64,000 nucleotides of DNA, taken from positions 1,240,001 to 1,304,000 of the forward strand of contig JALJCQ010000006.1 in assembly GCA_023091665.1 (NCBI GenBank), in the 5' to 3' direction. Numbering within the stretch: the first letter of the stretch is position 1; the number at the start of each line of letters is the position of its first letter. Of this stretch, positions 29,601-39,837 are shown one piece after another. Source of the stretch: Pythium myriotylum (lineage: Eukaryota; Oomycota; Peronosporomycetes; Pythiales; Pythiaceae). The notes under the pieces are model-generated. The model had not been told where the DNA came from, did no database searches, and saw nothing but the letters and a program-made list of their open reading frames with translations. Both the position numbers and the translations under genes were made by a program.

Positions 29601-31771
29601 TTTTTTTCGCTTCCGTGCTGACATGGGCAACATAGCCGGCGCTACTACGCTTTTCGCGTTCTTCCTCGAGCCATCCGTGCTCTTCTCGTCACATTCACCG
29701 TCACTGTCTTCTTCATCGAGCCCTAGAAACGACAGATCATTCGCTAGTGACAACGACCCCCCTGGCCCCGTGTTCCCGGGTAACGCAGTGGAGCCACCTA
29801 TTCCACTCGACGTACCCAAGGATGTCTGGCTATCTTCCTGCTTGAGATATTGCTTCACAAGCGCGCCATTACTGAAGTTCCACATCTTGATCGTGGCGCC
29901 GTCATGGCTTCCTGTCAAGAGACGGCGACCCGGGTAGTCGAAGGATATCGCAGTCACTGGACTCTGCCCGTGTGCACCCGAAAAACAGCAGATCTCATCA
30001 CCAGTCTCGGCGCTCCACGTCTTGACAACCGACTCGATACTCATCTCCGCAGTGACCACCTGATGAAAGACACCGTTGTAAGATGCGATGGACATGGGCT
30101 TCTCCTTCCCCTCATCTCCCAAGTCCTCCTCCTCATTCTGCATTTTGAAAGGCCAGCGAGTGAGATGAGTGGTCGCACTAACGAGACACGGGTGTTTTGG
30201 ATCGAAGAGGAGGGTAGAGATGCGATTCTCTGCTCCTCCTGTGCTCTTGTAGCGATCAACCCAAGTCTGCAAGCAGCGATGATTACGCACATCCCACACT
30301 TTGAAGGTGTTGTCGGAGGAAACGGAAATGATTTGGTAGTTATCGTCATCGCTTACGAGCTGGACAACCGATGACGTATGACCTCGCAGCGTTGCTACAG
30401 CGCGTTGTGATGAGTACGGATTCCATATCGAAATATCCCGCTCCATTCCACAGCTAGCGATGAGTCGAGTAGACGAGCACCAAACCAGGTCAAAGACGCC
30501 CTTCTTGTGACGAGTATACTCGAACTTGACCACCATCCGGTCGATATCGATAATCGAAATGTTGGTGTCGAGTGATGTTGCAACAATTGCCCGAATGTCG
30601 TTGACCCATTTGACGCGCGTCACCCAATCTATGTGCTTCTTGAATTTGACGCGCGAAGAAAATCCCTGCGCGTCAAGTATCGCGCTTCCCCCAGCATTGT
30701 TCTGCACTGTACCGCTCGATAATGACGCAGAAACCGATCCGGTGGACGTCGAGGAGGAAGATGACGCCGTCAGAGCTGATCCTACGACAGCGTTGGCTGT
30801 ACTAGAACTGGAGCGACCGTCGCAGGCCATCCACTGATCTGAGCAAGTCATGACAGTAATTCCGCCAGTGTCGTCGCCGACAACGAGGGCTTCTCGGTCG
30901 TCAGCAGGTTTTTCTACATATTCAATGCATAGTGGGATGGCCTGACGTCTCGAATACTCATTGATTTCGCCGATTAGCGTGTTAGAGCCGAGATCATACA
31001 CTCCCAAAGTGCGGTTCATGGACGTGACAGCCAGGCGATTGGATCTTCGCATCACGCAGCAGTCTGTGATCCAATTTTTGCCTGTGGTGAGCACATTCTG
31101 GAGCTGTAATGTGTGGGCATTCCAGGTGCGGATGCTGCCATCTTTGCTCGCAGTCAGATAGAGATAAGGTTTCTCTAGTCGGAGCACACGCGTGATGAGA
31201 TCTTTATGGAATTGCATCGGTCGTAAGACGGAACTCTCGCCTGCGCTTGCTCCATTGACGACGCTGGATGAGGCCAATCCTCCGATGTTAGTTCCTCCTG
31301 CAACGCCGCCACTCGAATCCATTGACGTTTCGCCGAATTTCTCTGGCTGGTATGTTTCGTAAAAGGCATTTGCATCGTCCCCGATGAACTCGGACGTATT
31401 GTCACTCCCACTGAGGAACATGTACTGCGAGTCGGTTAGTCCAAAGCAATCACAAGTCATGAAGCTCCTTTCCCCGTACATTCGTGAGTTCATCCCAATC
31501 CACCGTCCCATCAGAGTTGGCGTCAATCTTTTGAAATCTGTCAAGACCGTCAGAGCTCACAAACCGCGAGGGAAGTTCATGAGCTCAAAACCCACAGCTC
31601 GGTAAGCTGCGTCTCACTCAGAGACGCATCGATAATCTCGCGAAACAGACTGACGAACTCTTTCTCATTGAGGTCGCCATCGGCGAACTTCTCCTTGAGG
31701 GACTGAAGCTGCTCAACGCCGATCTCGTCGCGCGAGAACACTGTCGCTGATTTGCGCTTCGATTTGTTCAT
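26617..31771 (-). CDS. Large WD40-repeat protein with N-terminal EF-hand (WDR49/EFCAB8-like)
   Basis: Six exons by eye: 31596-31771, 31480-31537, 27697-31424, 27573-27633, 26895-27530 and 26617-26841, about 1627 aa. The N-terminus has the helix KEKFADGDLNEKEFVSLFRE, and after the first short intron a full EF-hand, FQKIDANSDGTVDWDELTN, running straight into YMFLSGSD. This EF-hand-then-WD40 order matches the WDR49/WDR64/EFCAB8 group, whose animal members are linked to cilia. At least ten WD-type repeats follow (for example LITRVLRLEKPYLYLTASKD, HIDWVTRVKWVNDIRAIVAT, LRGHTSSVVQLVSDDDNYQI, GDEICCFSGAHGQSPVTAIS, FDYPGRRLLTGSHDGATIKMW), probably two propellers separated by a Ser-rich linker. The C-terminal ~290 residues are basic and Ser-rich, then compact. 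The last two joins are uncertain: the gene may instead stop at 26847, and exon 5 may start at 27515. Confidence 0.75.
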
Positions 31772-31908
31772 TGTATTTGGGGTGTTCCGTGAGGCACCTT
31801 GCGTCTCTTCAGGATCACCAGAATACTCGACAAGTTGTGCAAGATTCCAATTTCGGTTTATGAATGACAAGTATACGTTCTATAAACGTGAGGTGCTTTA
31901 GATGGCGT

Positions 31909-32805
31909 CTAGATTGGCAGCTCCGACTGCTGAGGGTGGTGCATCTCCACAAAGAGCTTGTAGATGCCGCCACCGACAATGCCACCGAGTGGCGGCGCGA
32001 CAATGGGGATCCAGAAGTAGTAGTTGCGGAGAGTGAATACGGCTGAGCCCCAACCAGCCATGCTTGTGAAGAGGCGTGGGCCGAAGTCTCGGGCCGGGTT
32101 GATGGCGTATCCCGTGTTCATGCCGAAAGCCATGCCGATAGCCCAGATGAGCACCATGAAGTGCATGGGGGTACCAAATGGACTGGCTGGGCGGTTGCGC
32201 TTGTCTGTGATCGCGAAGACGCCGATGAGGAGCGTGGCTGTCGCGAGAAACTCGGTGTAGAAGGCCGTGAGGTTGGTAACGTCCTTGTGTGGGTACGTGG
32301 AGAAGCTGCTGCGTGTGGTCGTGCGGTGAGGGTCCACGACGTTGAGAAGGTCTTTGTACATGGCGAAGATGGCAGCTGCGCCGATGAAGGAGCCGAGGAA
32401 TTGGGCGAGGATGTAGCCCGGCACCTTGCGCCACGGGAGGCGGTTGTACGTGGCCATGGAGATCGTCACGGCCGGATTCAGGTGAGCGCCGCTGATGCCC
32501 TCGGATACGTGGACTCCGAGCATGACTGCAACGCCCCAGCACATGTTGATGCTGAGCCAAGAGCCGTTACTGTCCTTGGAGATCGTGACCTGGTTGTTGA
32601 CGCCCATTCCGAAGAGGATCATGACCAAGGTGCCGAGGAACTCGGCGAGGCACTCTCGTAGGTGTGTGTTGGAGACGATGAACCGCGGTGTGGGCTTGGG
32701 GGCCTTGAACTCGTTGGGGTCCGTGAGGCCGACGTAGGGTCCTTCCTGTCGCTCGAGGCTTGCGTCGGCCGTCGAGTTGGAGTCGTGCTGGTTGGGCGAG
32801 TTCAT
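31909..32805 (-). CDS. Aquaglyceroporin AQP1 of the cluster
   Basis: A 298-aa major intrinsic protein with six membrane helices and two re-entrant loops. It should pass water and small polyols such as glycerol. Loop motifs are GAHLNPAVTIS and GYAINPARDFGPRLF; the Asp after NPAR is the mark of the GlpF (glycerol) branch. The core from HLRECLAEFLGT to VEMHHP is almost residue-for-residue the same as AQP6, which lies at the far end of the cluster in the opposite direction. The last six residues (QQSELPI-type tail) and the N-terminal ~50 residues differ from AQP6. Start at 32805 was preferred; an in-frame ATG at 32916 would add 37 residues of unlikely composition. Confidence 0.93.
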   Translation of the reverse strand: MNSPNQHDSNSTADASLERQEGPYVGLTDPNEFKAPKPTPRFIVSNTHLRECLAEFLGTLVMILFGMGVNNQVTISKDSNGSWLSINMCWGVAVMLGVHVSEGISGAHLNPAVTISMATYNRLPWRKVPGYILAQFLGSFIGAAAIFAMYKDLLNVVDPHRTTTRSSFSTYPHKDVTNLTAFYTEFLATATLLIGVFAITDKRNRPASPFGTPMHFMVLIWAIGMAFGMNTGYAINPARDFGPRLFTSMAGWGSAVFTLRNYYFWIPIVAPPLGGIVGGGIYKLFVEMHHPQQSELPI

Positions 32806-33391
32806 TTCCGTTGAAGGGACTTGCGTAAGCCAAAGTGTTTTGAAGAATGGGGAGAGAGCCCCACGGCTCCTGACCCGAGCGACTAGAGCCGGCCACGCGA
32901 AGAGACCGGACGTCATCAGTCGCCGTCACGGGCACGAGAGAACTCAGTTGCGCGCGTGTTTTTGCCATGGATGGATAAATGACGCAAAGCCCGTTGCAAG
33001 GCCACGCACGAATGATTCCGTGAAAGTATCCTGTCGCACGTTTTTAACGAGCCGAACGAGCCCAAACGAGCCCAACGAGCTTAACGAGCCCATCGTCGCG
33101 CTGCCAAGCGGACCCGGCGGCTCGCGAGCCGGCTCGTTAGGAGGGCAGATACCAGACTGCTTGGGCTCACCTCGCGCCTGCAAAAACGCGCGCCCGTGAG
33201 ACCGGCCGCGCCGTGTTGACGCCGATTACGCGCGGAAGCGGAGCGCCATAGCGAGTCGCCATAGACGCGGCCACGGCGGTCTGGTCGCGGAGGAAGAGAC
33301 AGGCCACGGGAACGAAGTCCGCGCTAGTAGATGCGAAGAATGGAGATTATTAATAGTAGGAGACATGGAGCTACGTGTATTTGTGAGGAGG
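32806..33391. repeat. AQP1-AQP2 spacer with degenerate ACGAGCCCA tandem repeat
   Basis: The 590-base gap upstream of AQP1 holds no gene. At 33046-33090 the unit AACGAGCCC is repeated about five times in slightly varying form, followed by GC-rich GGCTCGCGAGCCGGCTCG dyad sequence near 33119. These lie within the probable AQP1 promoter; any regulatory role is unproven. Confidence 0.5.
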
Positions 33392-34354
33392 TCAGAGCGG
33401 CAGCGCGGAGGGCTGCACGCGCTGGCGAGGATGGTGGTTCTCGATGAAGAGGCGGTAGGCGGCGGCGCCGACGATGCCGCCGAGAGAGGGCCCGACGAGC
33501 GGCACCCAGAAGTAGTGGTCGCGCAGCGTGAACACGGCCGAGCCCCAGCCGGCGAGGCAGATGAAGAGCCGCGGACCGATGTCTCGCGCGGGGTTGATGG
33601 CGTAGCTCGTGTTGCGGCCGAACGCCATGCCGATGCCCCACAGAAGGAGCATAAAGTGCACGGGCGAGTTGCTCCGGTTGGCGGCGCAGTTGCGCTTGTC
33701 CGTGATGGTGAACACGCCGACGAGGAGCATGGCCGTCGCGAGGAACTCGGTGTAGAAAGCCGTCCAATTGCTGATGTCGTCGCTGGGGAAGGAGACAAAG
33801 GTCGCCCTCGTGAAGGTTTTGTGAGGGTCCATGTCGTCGAGCACCTGGAAGTAGAGGAGGTAGATCGGAATCGCGGCGCAGAAGGCACCGAGACATTGCG
33901 CGAGCACGTAGCCGGGGACTTTACGCCAAGGAAGACGGTGGAATGTGGCCATGGCGAAACTCACTGCAGGGTTGAGGTGAGCACCACTGACACCATCGGC
34001 GCAGTGCACGCCGAGCATAAGTGCAATGCCCCAGCACATGTTGATGCTGAGGAACGATCCCTTCTTATCGTGCGACAGATCGACCTCGTTGTTGACGCCG
34101 AGGCCGAAGGCGACCATGATGAAGGTGCCAAAGAACTCGGCGAGACACTCGCGCAAGTGTGGGTTTCGAGTTGCCCAACGGGAAAGGGGGGCATCGTCGT
34201 CGACTTCAGTTGTGTCTTCCAACGGGGCGTCGTTCAAACCAACGTAGGCAGCTTCAGGCTTGTCGACGACTTCAACGAGGGAGTCGTGCACAGCCGAGAT
34301 CGTCGAGTCCGAGTCGTAGTTCGGTCCTGACTGGTGGTTGTGGTTGGGTGGCAT
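33392..34354 (-). CDS. Aquaglyceroporin AQP2 of the cluster (divergent member)
   Basis: A 320-aa major intrinsic protein. The pore motifs are GAHLNPAVSFA and SYAINPARDIGPRLF, again with Asp after NPAR as in glycerol facilitators. Helix blocks HLRECLAEFFGTFIMVAFGLGVNNE and PLVGPSLGGIVGAAAYRLF are clear. It is the only gene of the six without a near-identical partner in this window; it shares the family fold but differs throughout. The N-terminal ~65 residues are polar, with the shared small motif AAYVGLNDAP (YxGL/YAAL motif also in the other copies), a possible sorting signal. ATG at 34354 was chosen since upstream frame to 34495 is not protein-like. Confidence 0.92.
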   Translation of the reverse strand: MPPNHNHQSGPNYDSDSTISAVHDSLVEVVDKPEAAYVGLNDAPLEDTTEVDDDAPLSRWATRNPHLRECLAEFFGTFIMVAFGLGVNNEVDLSHDKKGSFLSINMCWGIALMLGVHCADGVSGAHLNPAVSFAMATFHRLPWRKVPGYVLAQCLGAFCAAIPIYLLYFQVLDDMDPHKTFTRATFVSFPSDDISNWTAFYTEFLATAMLLVGVFTITDKRNCAANRSNSPVHFMLLLWGIGMAFGRNTSYAINPARDIGPRLFICLAGWGSAVFTLRDHYFWVPLVGPSLGGIVGAAAYRLFIENHHPRQRVQPSALPL

Positions 34355-35188
34355 GGTGCGTAAATGAGACTTCGTGTCTGGTGTCTTGTTCGCACTTGTG
34401 TTTCGCGTGGTAAGTTGTAGAATGAAACATCTAGTGCCTCCCGAATGGCATAGGCGTCGCACGAGAGGTTGACTCACGTGTTGACAGTGAAGCAACGATC
34501 AACAGGACCCGTGTTACGGATCGTCAGTGGGCGAACGCGTTTCTTTTGTCGAAACTCAATACCGAGGCACGTAGCCGTGCGCCGGGTTTTTCTGTTGGAG
34601 AGGTGCGAGTTCTGAGCAAGGATCTCAGGCGATGGGCCCAGCTTCAGTGCGGTACCTGCGAGCAGGACGCTGCTTCGGCGGTGCATGTGCTTCGCACCAA
34701 GGCTGAACTTGTGCTGCTTGGAGTTCCAACACTCACCCAAGCAGCACAGGGTACAGTTGGCGCATTGGAAATCCGCACTGCACTCGGATATCGATGGTGT
34801 GTTGTTCTAGAAACCTCCTTCTGGTGCTGCCGAACGGACCACATCGAGAGACCCAGCTGATGCAGACGACGTGTTCGTATCGCACCAGAATTACTCAACG
34901 GCAAGGGAACGTCGCTGGACGCTCATTCATTCGCTGGCAACAACTAAAATCGAACCCAATCGCGGACACGATCGTGTCTGAGTCGGAATGTTCAAGCCGC
35001 GGTCGAGCCTTGTCACAATCTCACGTTCTGCGTGGCCTGGGTCGAACCAGCCATTCAGTCGCGAAAACACGCAGCGCCTCGATTGGTCTTCGATCCCGGC
35101 ACCGCACCGAGCGCCAATCAAGGCGGTGGCAGTCGAGGCCAATTGGGGCAAGGATAGGAACGCGTCACTCCTCGTTGAGTGCTCTAAC
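34355..35188 (-). pseudogene. AQP2-AQP3 spacer with possible coding remnant
   Basis: This 830-base gap has no intact gene. On the minus strand, 34474-34740 reads as a protein-like fragment ending TCLGIEFRQKKRVRPLTIRN and TGPVDRCFTVNT, which resembles one strand-rich repeat of an MSP/ASH-domain protein of the kind found in ciliary proteins; a second protein-like stretch in another frame precedes it (about 34740-34900), separated by a plausible GTGAGT donor. It has no usable start and its 5' side runs into the inverted repeat. I read it as a relic or an orphan exon; it could also be chance. Confidence 0.3.
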
Positions 35189-35372
35189 TCAGTACACACA
35201 AATGAAGCCATCAAGAGAATGTATGCTTGATCGGTGCACTGTGCACGCCCGATTAGAGAGCTACACTGTGACTGATTTCTGTCACCAAGCAATCCCAGCG
35301 GGAAAACTCACGACTACCGCAAATATACATTGATTGCACGAAATGAAAATCCGATGCCTACACACACACCAA

Positions 35373-36230
35373 TCACTTGCGCGGGTGGTGGTTCTCAATG
35401 AAGATCTTGTAGCAGTAGCCGCCGAACACGCCACCCAACAACGGAGCCACGATCGGGATCCAGAAGTAGTGGTCGCGCAACGTGAACACCTTCGAGCCCC
35501 AGCCGCACACAGCCGTCGCGAGACGAGGACCGAAGTCACGAGCAGGGTTCAACGCGTAGCCAGAGTTGGAGCCGAACGACATACCGATGCCCCAGATCAG
35601 CAACATCAAGTGCACCGGCGCGCCAGTCGCACTCGCCGCGCGGTTCTGCTCGTCGCCCAGCATCATGATGCACGCCAGCAGCATCGCCGTCGCGAAGAAC
35701 TCCGTGTAGAAAGCCGTGGCGTTCGGGATGTGCGTCGCAGGGTACGTCGCGAAGAAGCCCTGCGCCTTCACACGGTCCGGGTCCACCACGTCGTACAGAG
35801 GCTTGTACATCACGTAGATGCATACGGCCGCCAAGAACGCACCGACCATCTGACCCAGCACGTAGCCAGGCACCTTCTTCCACGGCAGGTTGCCGAACCA
35901 CGCCATCGTCACCGTGACGGCAGGGTTGAGGTGAGCGCCACTGACACCAGCAGACGCGTGGACGCCGAACATGACAGCGACACCCCAACCAATCGAGATG
36001 CTGAGCCAGGTGCCACGCGTGCTGTCGTTGAGGCTGACTTCGTTGTTGACGCCGACGCCGAAGGCGATCATGACGAAGGTGCCGAAGAACTCGGCGAGAA
36101 CCTCGCGGAGGTGGGGGCTCTGGACGGCGAAGCGCGAAGGCGGTGCCGACTCCTTGACATCATCGAGGGCGGCGTACTCGGGCTTGTCGTCTTGGACGGA
36201 GATGCGAGTCAGTGATGACTGGTCTGCCAT
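35373..36230 (-). CDS. Aquaglyceroporin AQP3 (in left repeat arm)
   Basis: A 285-aa glycerol-facilitator-type channel. Motifs: GAHLNPAVTVT and GYALNPARDFGPRLA, with helices such as FGTFVMIAFGVGVNNEVSL and PIVAPLLGGVFGGYCYKIF. It is nearly the same protein as AQP4 and AQP5: the three are identical over roughly residues 16-285 apart from one extra Val in AQP5, while the first ~15 residues of AQP4 differ. The N-terminus has DDKPEYAALDD, a possible sorting motif. The frame extends upstream to 36329 but ATG at 36230 is shared with AQP5. It ends in IENHHPRK, like its copies. Confidence 0.94.
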   Translation of the reverse strand: MADQSSLTRISVQDDKPEYAALDDVKESAPPSRFAVQSPHLREVLAEFFGTFVMIAFGVGVNNEVSLNDSTRGTWLSISIGWGVAVMFGVHASAGVSGAHLNPAVTVTMAWFGNLPWKKVPGYVLGQMVGAFLAAVCIYVMYKPLYDVVDPDRVKAQGFFATYPATHIPNATAFYTEFFATAMLLACIMMLGDEQNRAASATGAPVHLMLLIWGIGMSFGSNSGYALNPARDFGPRLATAVCGWGSKVFTLRDHYFWIPIVAPLLGGVFGGYCYKIFIENHHPRK

Positions 36231-37629
36231 GTTCGTACTTGGATCCAAGAGATGTGGGAAAGAAGTGGCTTGGTCTGTGGACGACTCGGCGGATTTCGAA
36301 GTGAAGAGCAGGATCAAATACGAGAGCAAGTCTGAAATTCACCCTTCATCTTCTCGTAGTTAAACTCGCGGCAGATTTGGCGTTGAACTTGGTGTGAGAG
36401 GGGCGCGTTTTGCGCCGATGTAGGTACATCCTTTCTGATCCCTGTTGTCCTTTTCGCTCACGTTCAGAGGAGTACCGTAGCAAGCGAAAAAGGACTCTAG
36501 GGACCAGAGAGTAAGGGTGGGGGAGAGAGACTGTGCGGCAATCGTTGGTGCTTACGTGCGACCCCGTTGAGTTGATGGCGGAGTTTGCTGATGGTTATAA
36601 TAGCTGGTGGAGCAGAGTGGAATGGAGGCGATGCGACTAGGTGATGTCCAGCTGCCTCGCTCGTCCCATGCACGCAAGCAGACAACAACTCAAGTCGCCG
36701 TCATACGTAGGTCCAGCATGGCAGGGCCCAGATGGCAAATGACAAACAGCAATGCTGTGTGAGCCGACCAAGCAGCCAGTGAAGAGACTGAATCAGCCAC
36801 ACACACACACACCATGTATACCGTACGGTGTCGGGATCTTGCTTGGACGGATTTGGTTCTTGAAGTTGTCGCGCAGCTGAAGCTCTAGTTCTTACACGAC
36901 ACGATAGAAAGCAACAAATTGTTGGCTGATTTCAAACTCCCGGTGCTATCTTGCGCGTGGTCGGCTCCTGAACTTCAGGTGGGAAAATATCGAAGAGTTG
37001 GTGAATTTCTGAAGTGCGGAGGATAGGATATCTGGCATTTAACATTGCGGAGACCGAGGACCGCGGACCGAGGATCGAGTGCTCTGGTCGCGGTGGCGAA
37101 CCAGAAGCACTCGTCCGACACAGAATGCTCTCGTAAAAGATCGAGGTATCGCGCTCGCCGATGCACTAGATCCGCATTAGAAGAACTCCGATGCAGGTAT
37201 GGTAGATACTAGTAGAATGCGCCGAGACAAGCGGCTCAATGCCACGGAGGACGTGAACAAATTGCGACATTTCCGGTCCTTTGCCATGATCTTGGCAGGA
37301 TCAACTCGACTCAGCACATCTTCCATTCTTCCATTCTGCTTGTGGTGTGCCCTTGTTTCTTGTTTGACACCGACACCGGAAGTCGATGGCAGATAGCGTT
37401 GGGTTCGAATCGCAGCATTCGATACATTGGGATGAACTGGGATCGTGCACGATACGTGTATCGAGTGCCGATGGCAGCTCGGTGTGGACTGAAAGAGGAT
37501 GGCTAATGTTGAAGACGCGACTCACTTGCTTCCTCCACCTCCCCCTTGCGCAGTCTCAGCGAAGAGAATCATCCTATCCATATCAGAGTCGCTGCCTTCT
37601 CAAGTCAAGTGGCTCGATTGACTGAAAAG
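36231..37629. promoter_or_regulatory. Upstream region of AQP3 inside the repeat arm
   Basis: About 1.4 kb with no gene; short frames are shared as mirror images in the other arm but are not protein-like. It contains a CA repeat near 36799-36811 (GT repeat near 42540-42554 in the other arm) and the AQP3 promoter, which is the least conserved part between the arms. Confidence 0.45.

Positions 37630-37675
<46 letters not shown>
37630..37675 (+). repeat. GA microsatellite
   Basis: An uninterrupted (GA) run of roughly 22 units, between GATCGA and GGCGTT. In the inverted copy at about 41717-41728 the same site has only GAGAGATCGAGAGAGG-type sequence, a handful of units, so the array has expanded or shrunk in one arm since duplication. 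Confidence 0.9.
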
Positions 37676-37678
<3 letters not shown>

Positions 37679-37681
37679 TTG

Positions 37682-39837
37682 GTCGTACATCTCTTTCGCC
37701 TCGTCCATTTGCTGCTCATACCGACGTGGCGCAAATGCAACCCAACTTTGATTATCTTCTACGCATTAGGTTGCTTCGTCTGAATGAAGGCTGTTTTCAC
37801 ATGCTCACTACGATTCTGCGCAACCAGCGAGACCGGTCTGATAGTAGATTTACTCAGAATGATCTCCAAGCCTCGTTATATTGTACTGATATCTTCTGCA
37901 GCTTAAACTGTGCAGGCTAGAAAACGATGTCCAGCAATCGAAGTGGAAATTGTAAGCTTCGTTCTCTCTATCTCGAAATTGCAGTCCCGTGAGTCAACAA
38001 CACAGCATGCTTGAACTAAGAAAGTCGCGGGCTTCGAGTTCAGCACATTCGGGCTGATGCAACCAGCACTTTCTCCCTCGAAGGCCGCCTGTTCTGGACA
38101 GACGACAATTACTGCTCCATCCCCCGGGTCAAGAGAGCCTGTCCTGGTTTGGTGCGTGGATGGACGCGCGACTGCCCAATCATTTGTGCATGTTCAACTT
38201 TGCCGTTTGGTTGTCTCGAAAAAGATGTCCTGTCCAACATGTGGACAGAGTGATTGTCTCTCTGTTGTTGAACTTTGTATATTATGCAAAACCAGTTTTT
38301 TACTGTTATTAGTTACTGGAATAAAGAGACATTAGGCTCTTTATATCGATTTAGTAGGAAGTTAGTTGGGCCTGACTCTGGACAGGTTCTGTCGACGTCA
38401 ACACTTGATCGGCTCTGCACTGACCGAGATGTTCAGCACGTGCAGGAGCAGGCGTCACGGTTGGAGGAGGGCGCTTCCTTGGAGTTGCGCGCACGGTAAA
38501 AAGTGTACCCTCACTTCACAGCAACAAGCTAGGTTTATTTGAGTTTCCGATTCCACTGTGCCCAAAGTAACCTCACTTCGCATCAACAAGCTGCTCTACT
38601 GCATCCAGTGACAATATTTGTGGAGAGTGCTGAGAAGTCTCTGGAAGCCTTTCGTGTCTCTTTTCTCTAAGCTCAGCAACTCTTTGACTCGGAAATCACG
38701 AGTTGTCCCCTTCGTGGGCTCATCGCAATCGCACCGATCACTCAGCGTACAGTAACAAGTTGCATTGTTGCGATGATAGTGACAATAATGCAATACGGAT
38801 GCATAGCTAGCTATCATCATCTCTTTTTTGGATGCGAATACATTTGGAAGAGTGAATGACTCAATTGCAAGAGATCGGTGTCCAATTTCTTGTGACTCGA
38901 GTTTTCACTATTCTCACATTGTGACCTATCGATTGCGAATAAATCTACAGGTAGGAGGCTTCGTGGTGCCGGTGGAGACAATTCGTCGATACACTTCAAA
39001 CAATACAACTTAGTACTGGATGAGCACTGCATTGTTGTACAGTGGCATTTTCTCGTCGACTCTGCTCCACTCAGCTGTGCAAGACGTTGCCTAGGTCGCT
39101 GGTCCGAGGATTAAAGTCGGCATGATCAACTCCACGAAAAATACATCAAAACACAGAAGCCACTTCAACATTATCTTGCATGCCTCCAGTCTGGCTGTGA
39201 CTGTCACCCAAGGAAAGATAATTGAACCGAGACGAAGCAAACACGCCTAACGTTGGAATGCAAAGAGAATGCTGCGTTGTCATTCTGACGACGTCTTTCG
39301 TTGGTGCACGTGGTATCTCCATGTCCACCCTTGCGATCATAGCACTTCAACAATACTAATCCAATACATCGAGCATTAAGAGATGGAAAAAGAATCCGAT
39401 AACTCACTAAATTAATAATGCTGATTGATGCAAGAGGGGGCGGGTCGGACATGGAGACATCCCTCTCATTTTGACGATGTCCGACGTCCTTTGCTTCCTT
39501 CCTCCAACTCGTTGTCATTGCCAAACTTGAAAAGTTGTGCACACCCAGCTGAACAAGCTTTGTTCATGTCGTTCCTTAACTGGATTCGAGAAGACAATCA
39601 TCCACGCCAACGGTGCAGCGACTCCGACATCGTCAGAGGCCCCGTCGATACATGATGAACGCTGACAGGAAACTCCATGAAGATGCCCCCGACGTGCCAC
39701 AAAGGCACGAGCAACACAGAGCCAGTGATAAGAACAGCAGAAGGCATTGGAAATGCAGCAAGGTATTATATCAGTCAGTATCGACTGACTCGGTCTAACA
39801 ACTCCACGTAACGAGTTCAAAAACCAGCTTCTCACGC
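37682..39837. other. Loop of the inverted repeat, left part: no supported gene
   Basis: About 2.2 kb of AT-richer DNA between the left arm and AQP4. Open frames up to 124 codons occur on both strands (for example 37546-37920, 38057-38335, 39204-39542) but overlap one another, lack family motifs and have mixed composition. No long terminal repeats, transposase-like frame or terminal inverted repeats were recognised. It may contain decayed intergenic DNA or an unrecognised non-autonomous element. Confidence 0.4.

Larger units (their letters stand above)
35189..37681. repeat. Left arm of the large inverted repeat
   Basis: About 2.49 kb that recurs in reverse orientation at 41706-44117. The outer edge is sharp: TCAGTAC is shared and sequence beyond it is unrelated. 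The inner edge ends at GAGAGGCGTT, after which the two copies diverge. Long stretches are identical or differ by single bases, both inside AQP3 and in the ~1.3 kb non-coding part upstream of it (36490-37630). The copies differ most in the AQP promoter (about 36350-36490) and in the length of a GA microsatellite at the inner edge. Confidence 0.92.

Noticed and set aside
33365..34330. Long open frame on the strand opposite AQP2 (and the like opposite AQP3, AQP4, AQP5: 35334-36215, 39850-40731, 43085-43972)
   Set aside because: All are exact shadows of the aquaporin genes, rich in His, Arg, Glu and Val. They stay open because the GC-rich third positions of the sense codons avoid stops in that antisense frame.
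38057..38335. Short frame with CPTCGQSDC, suggesting a zinc knuckle
   Set aside because: A single CxxC pair in a 92-codon frame with no partner Cys and no coding character around it.
37682..39837. Possible transposon in the loop of the inverted repeat
   Set aside because: I found no transposase or reverse-transcriptase motif, no terminal repeats and no target-site duplication by eye.
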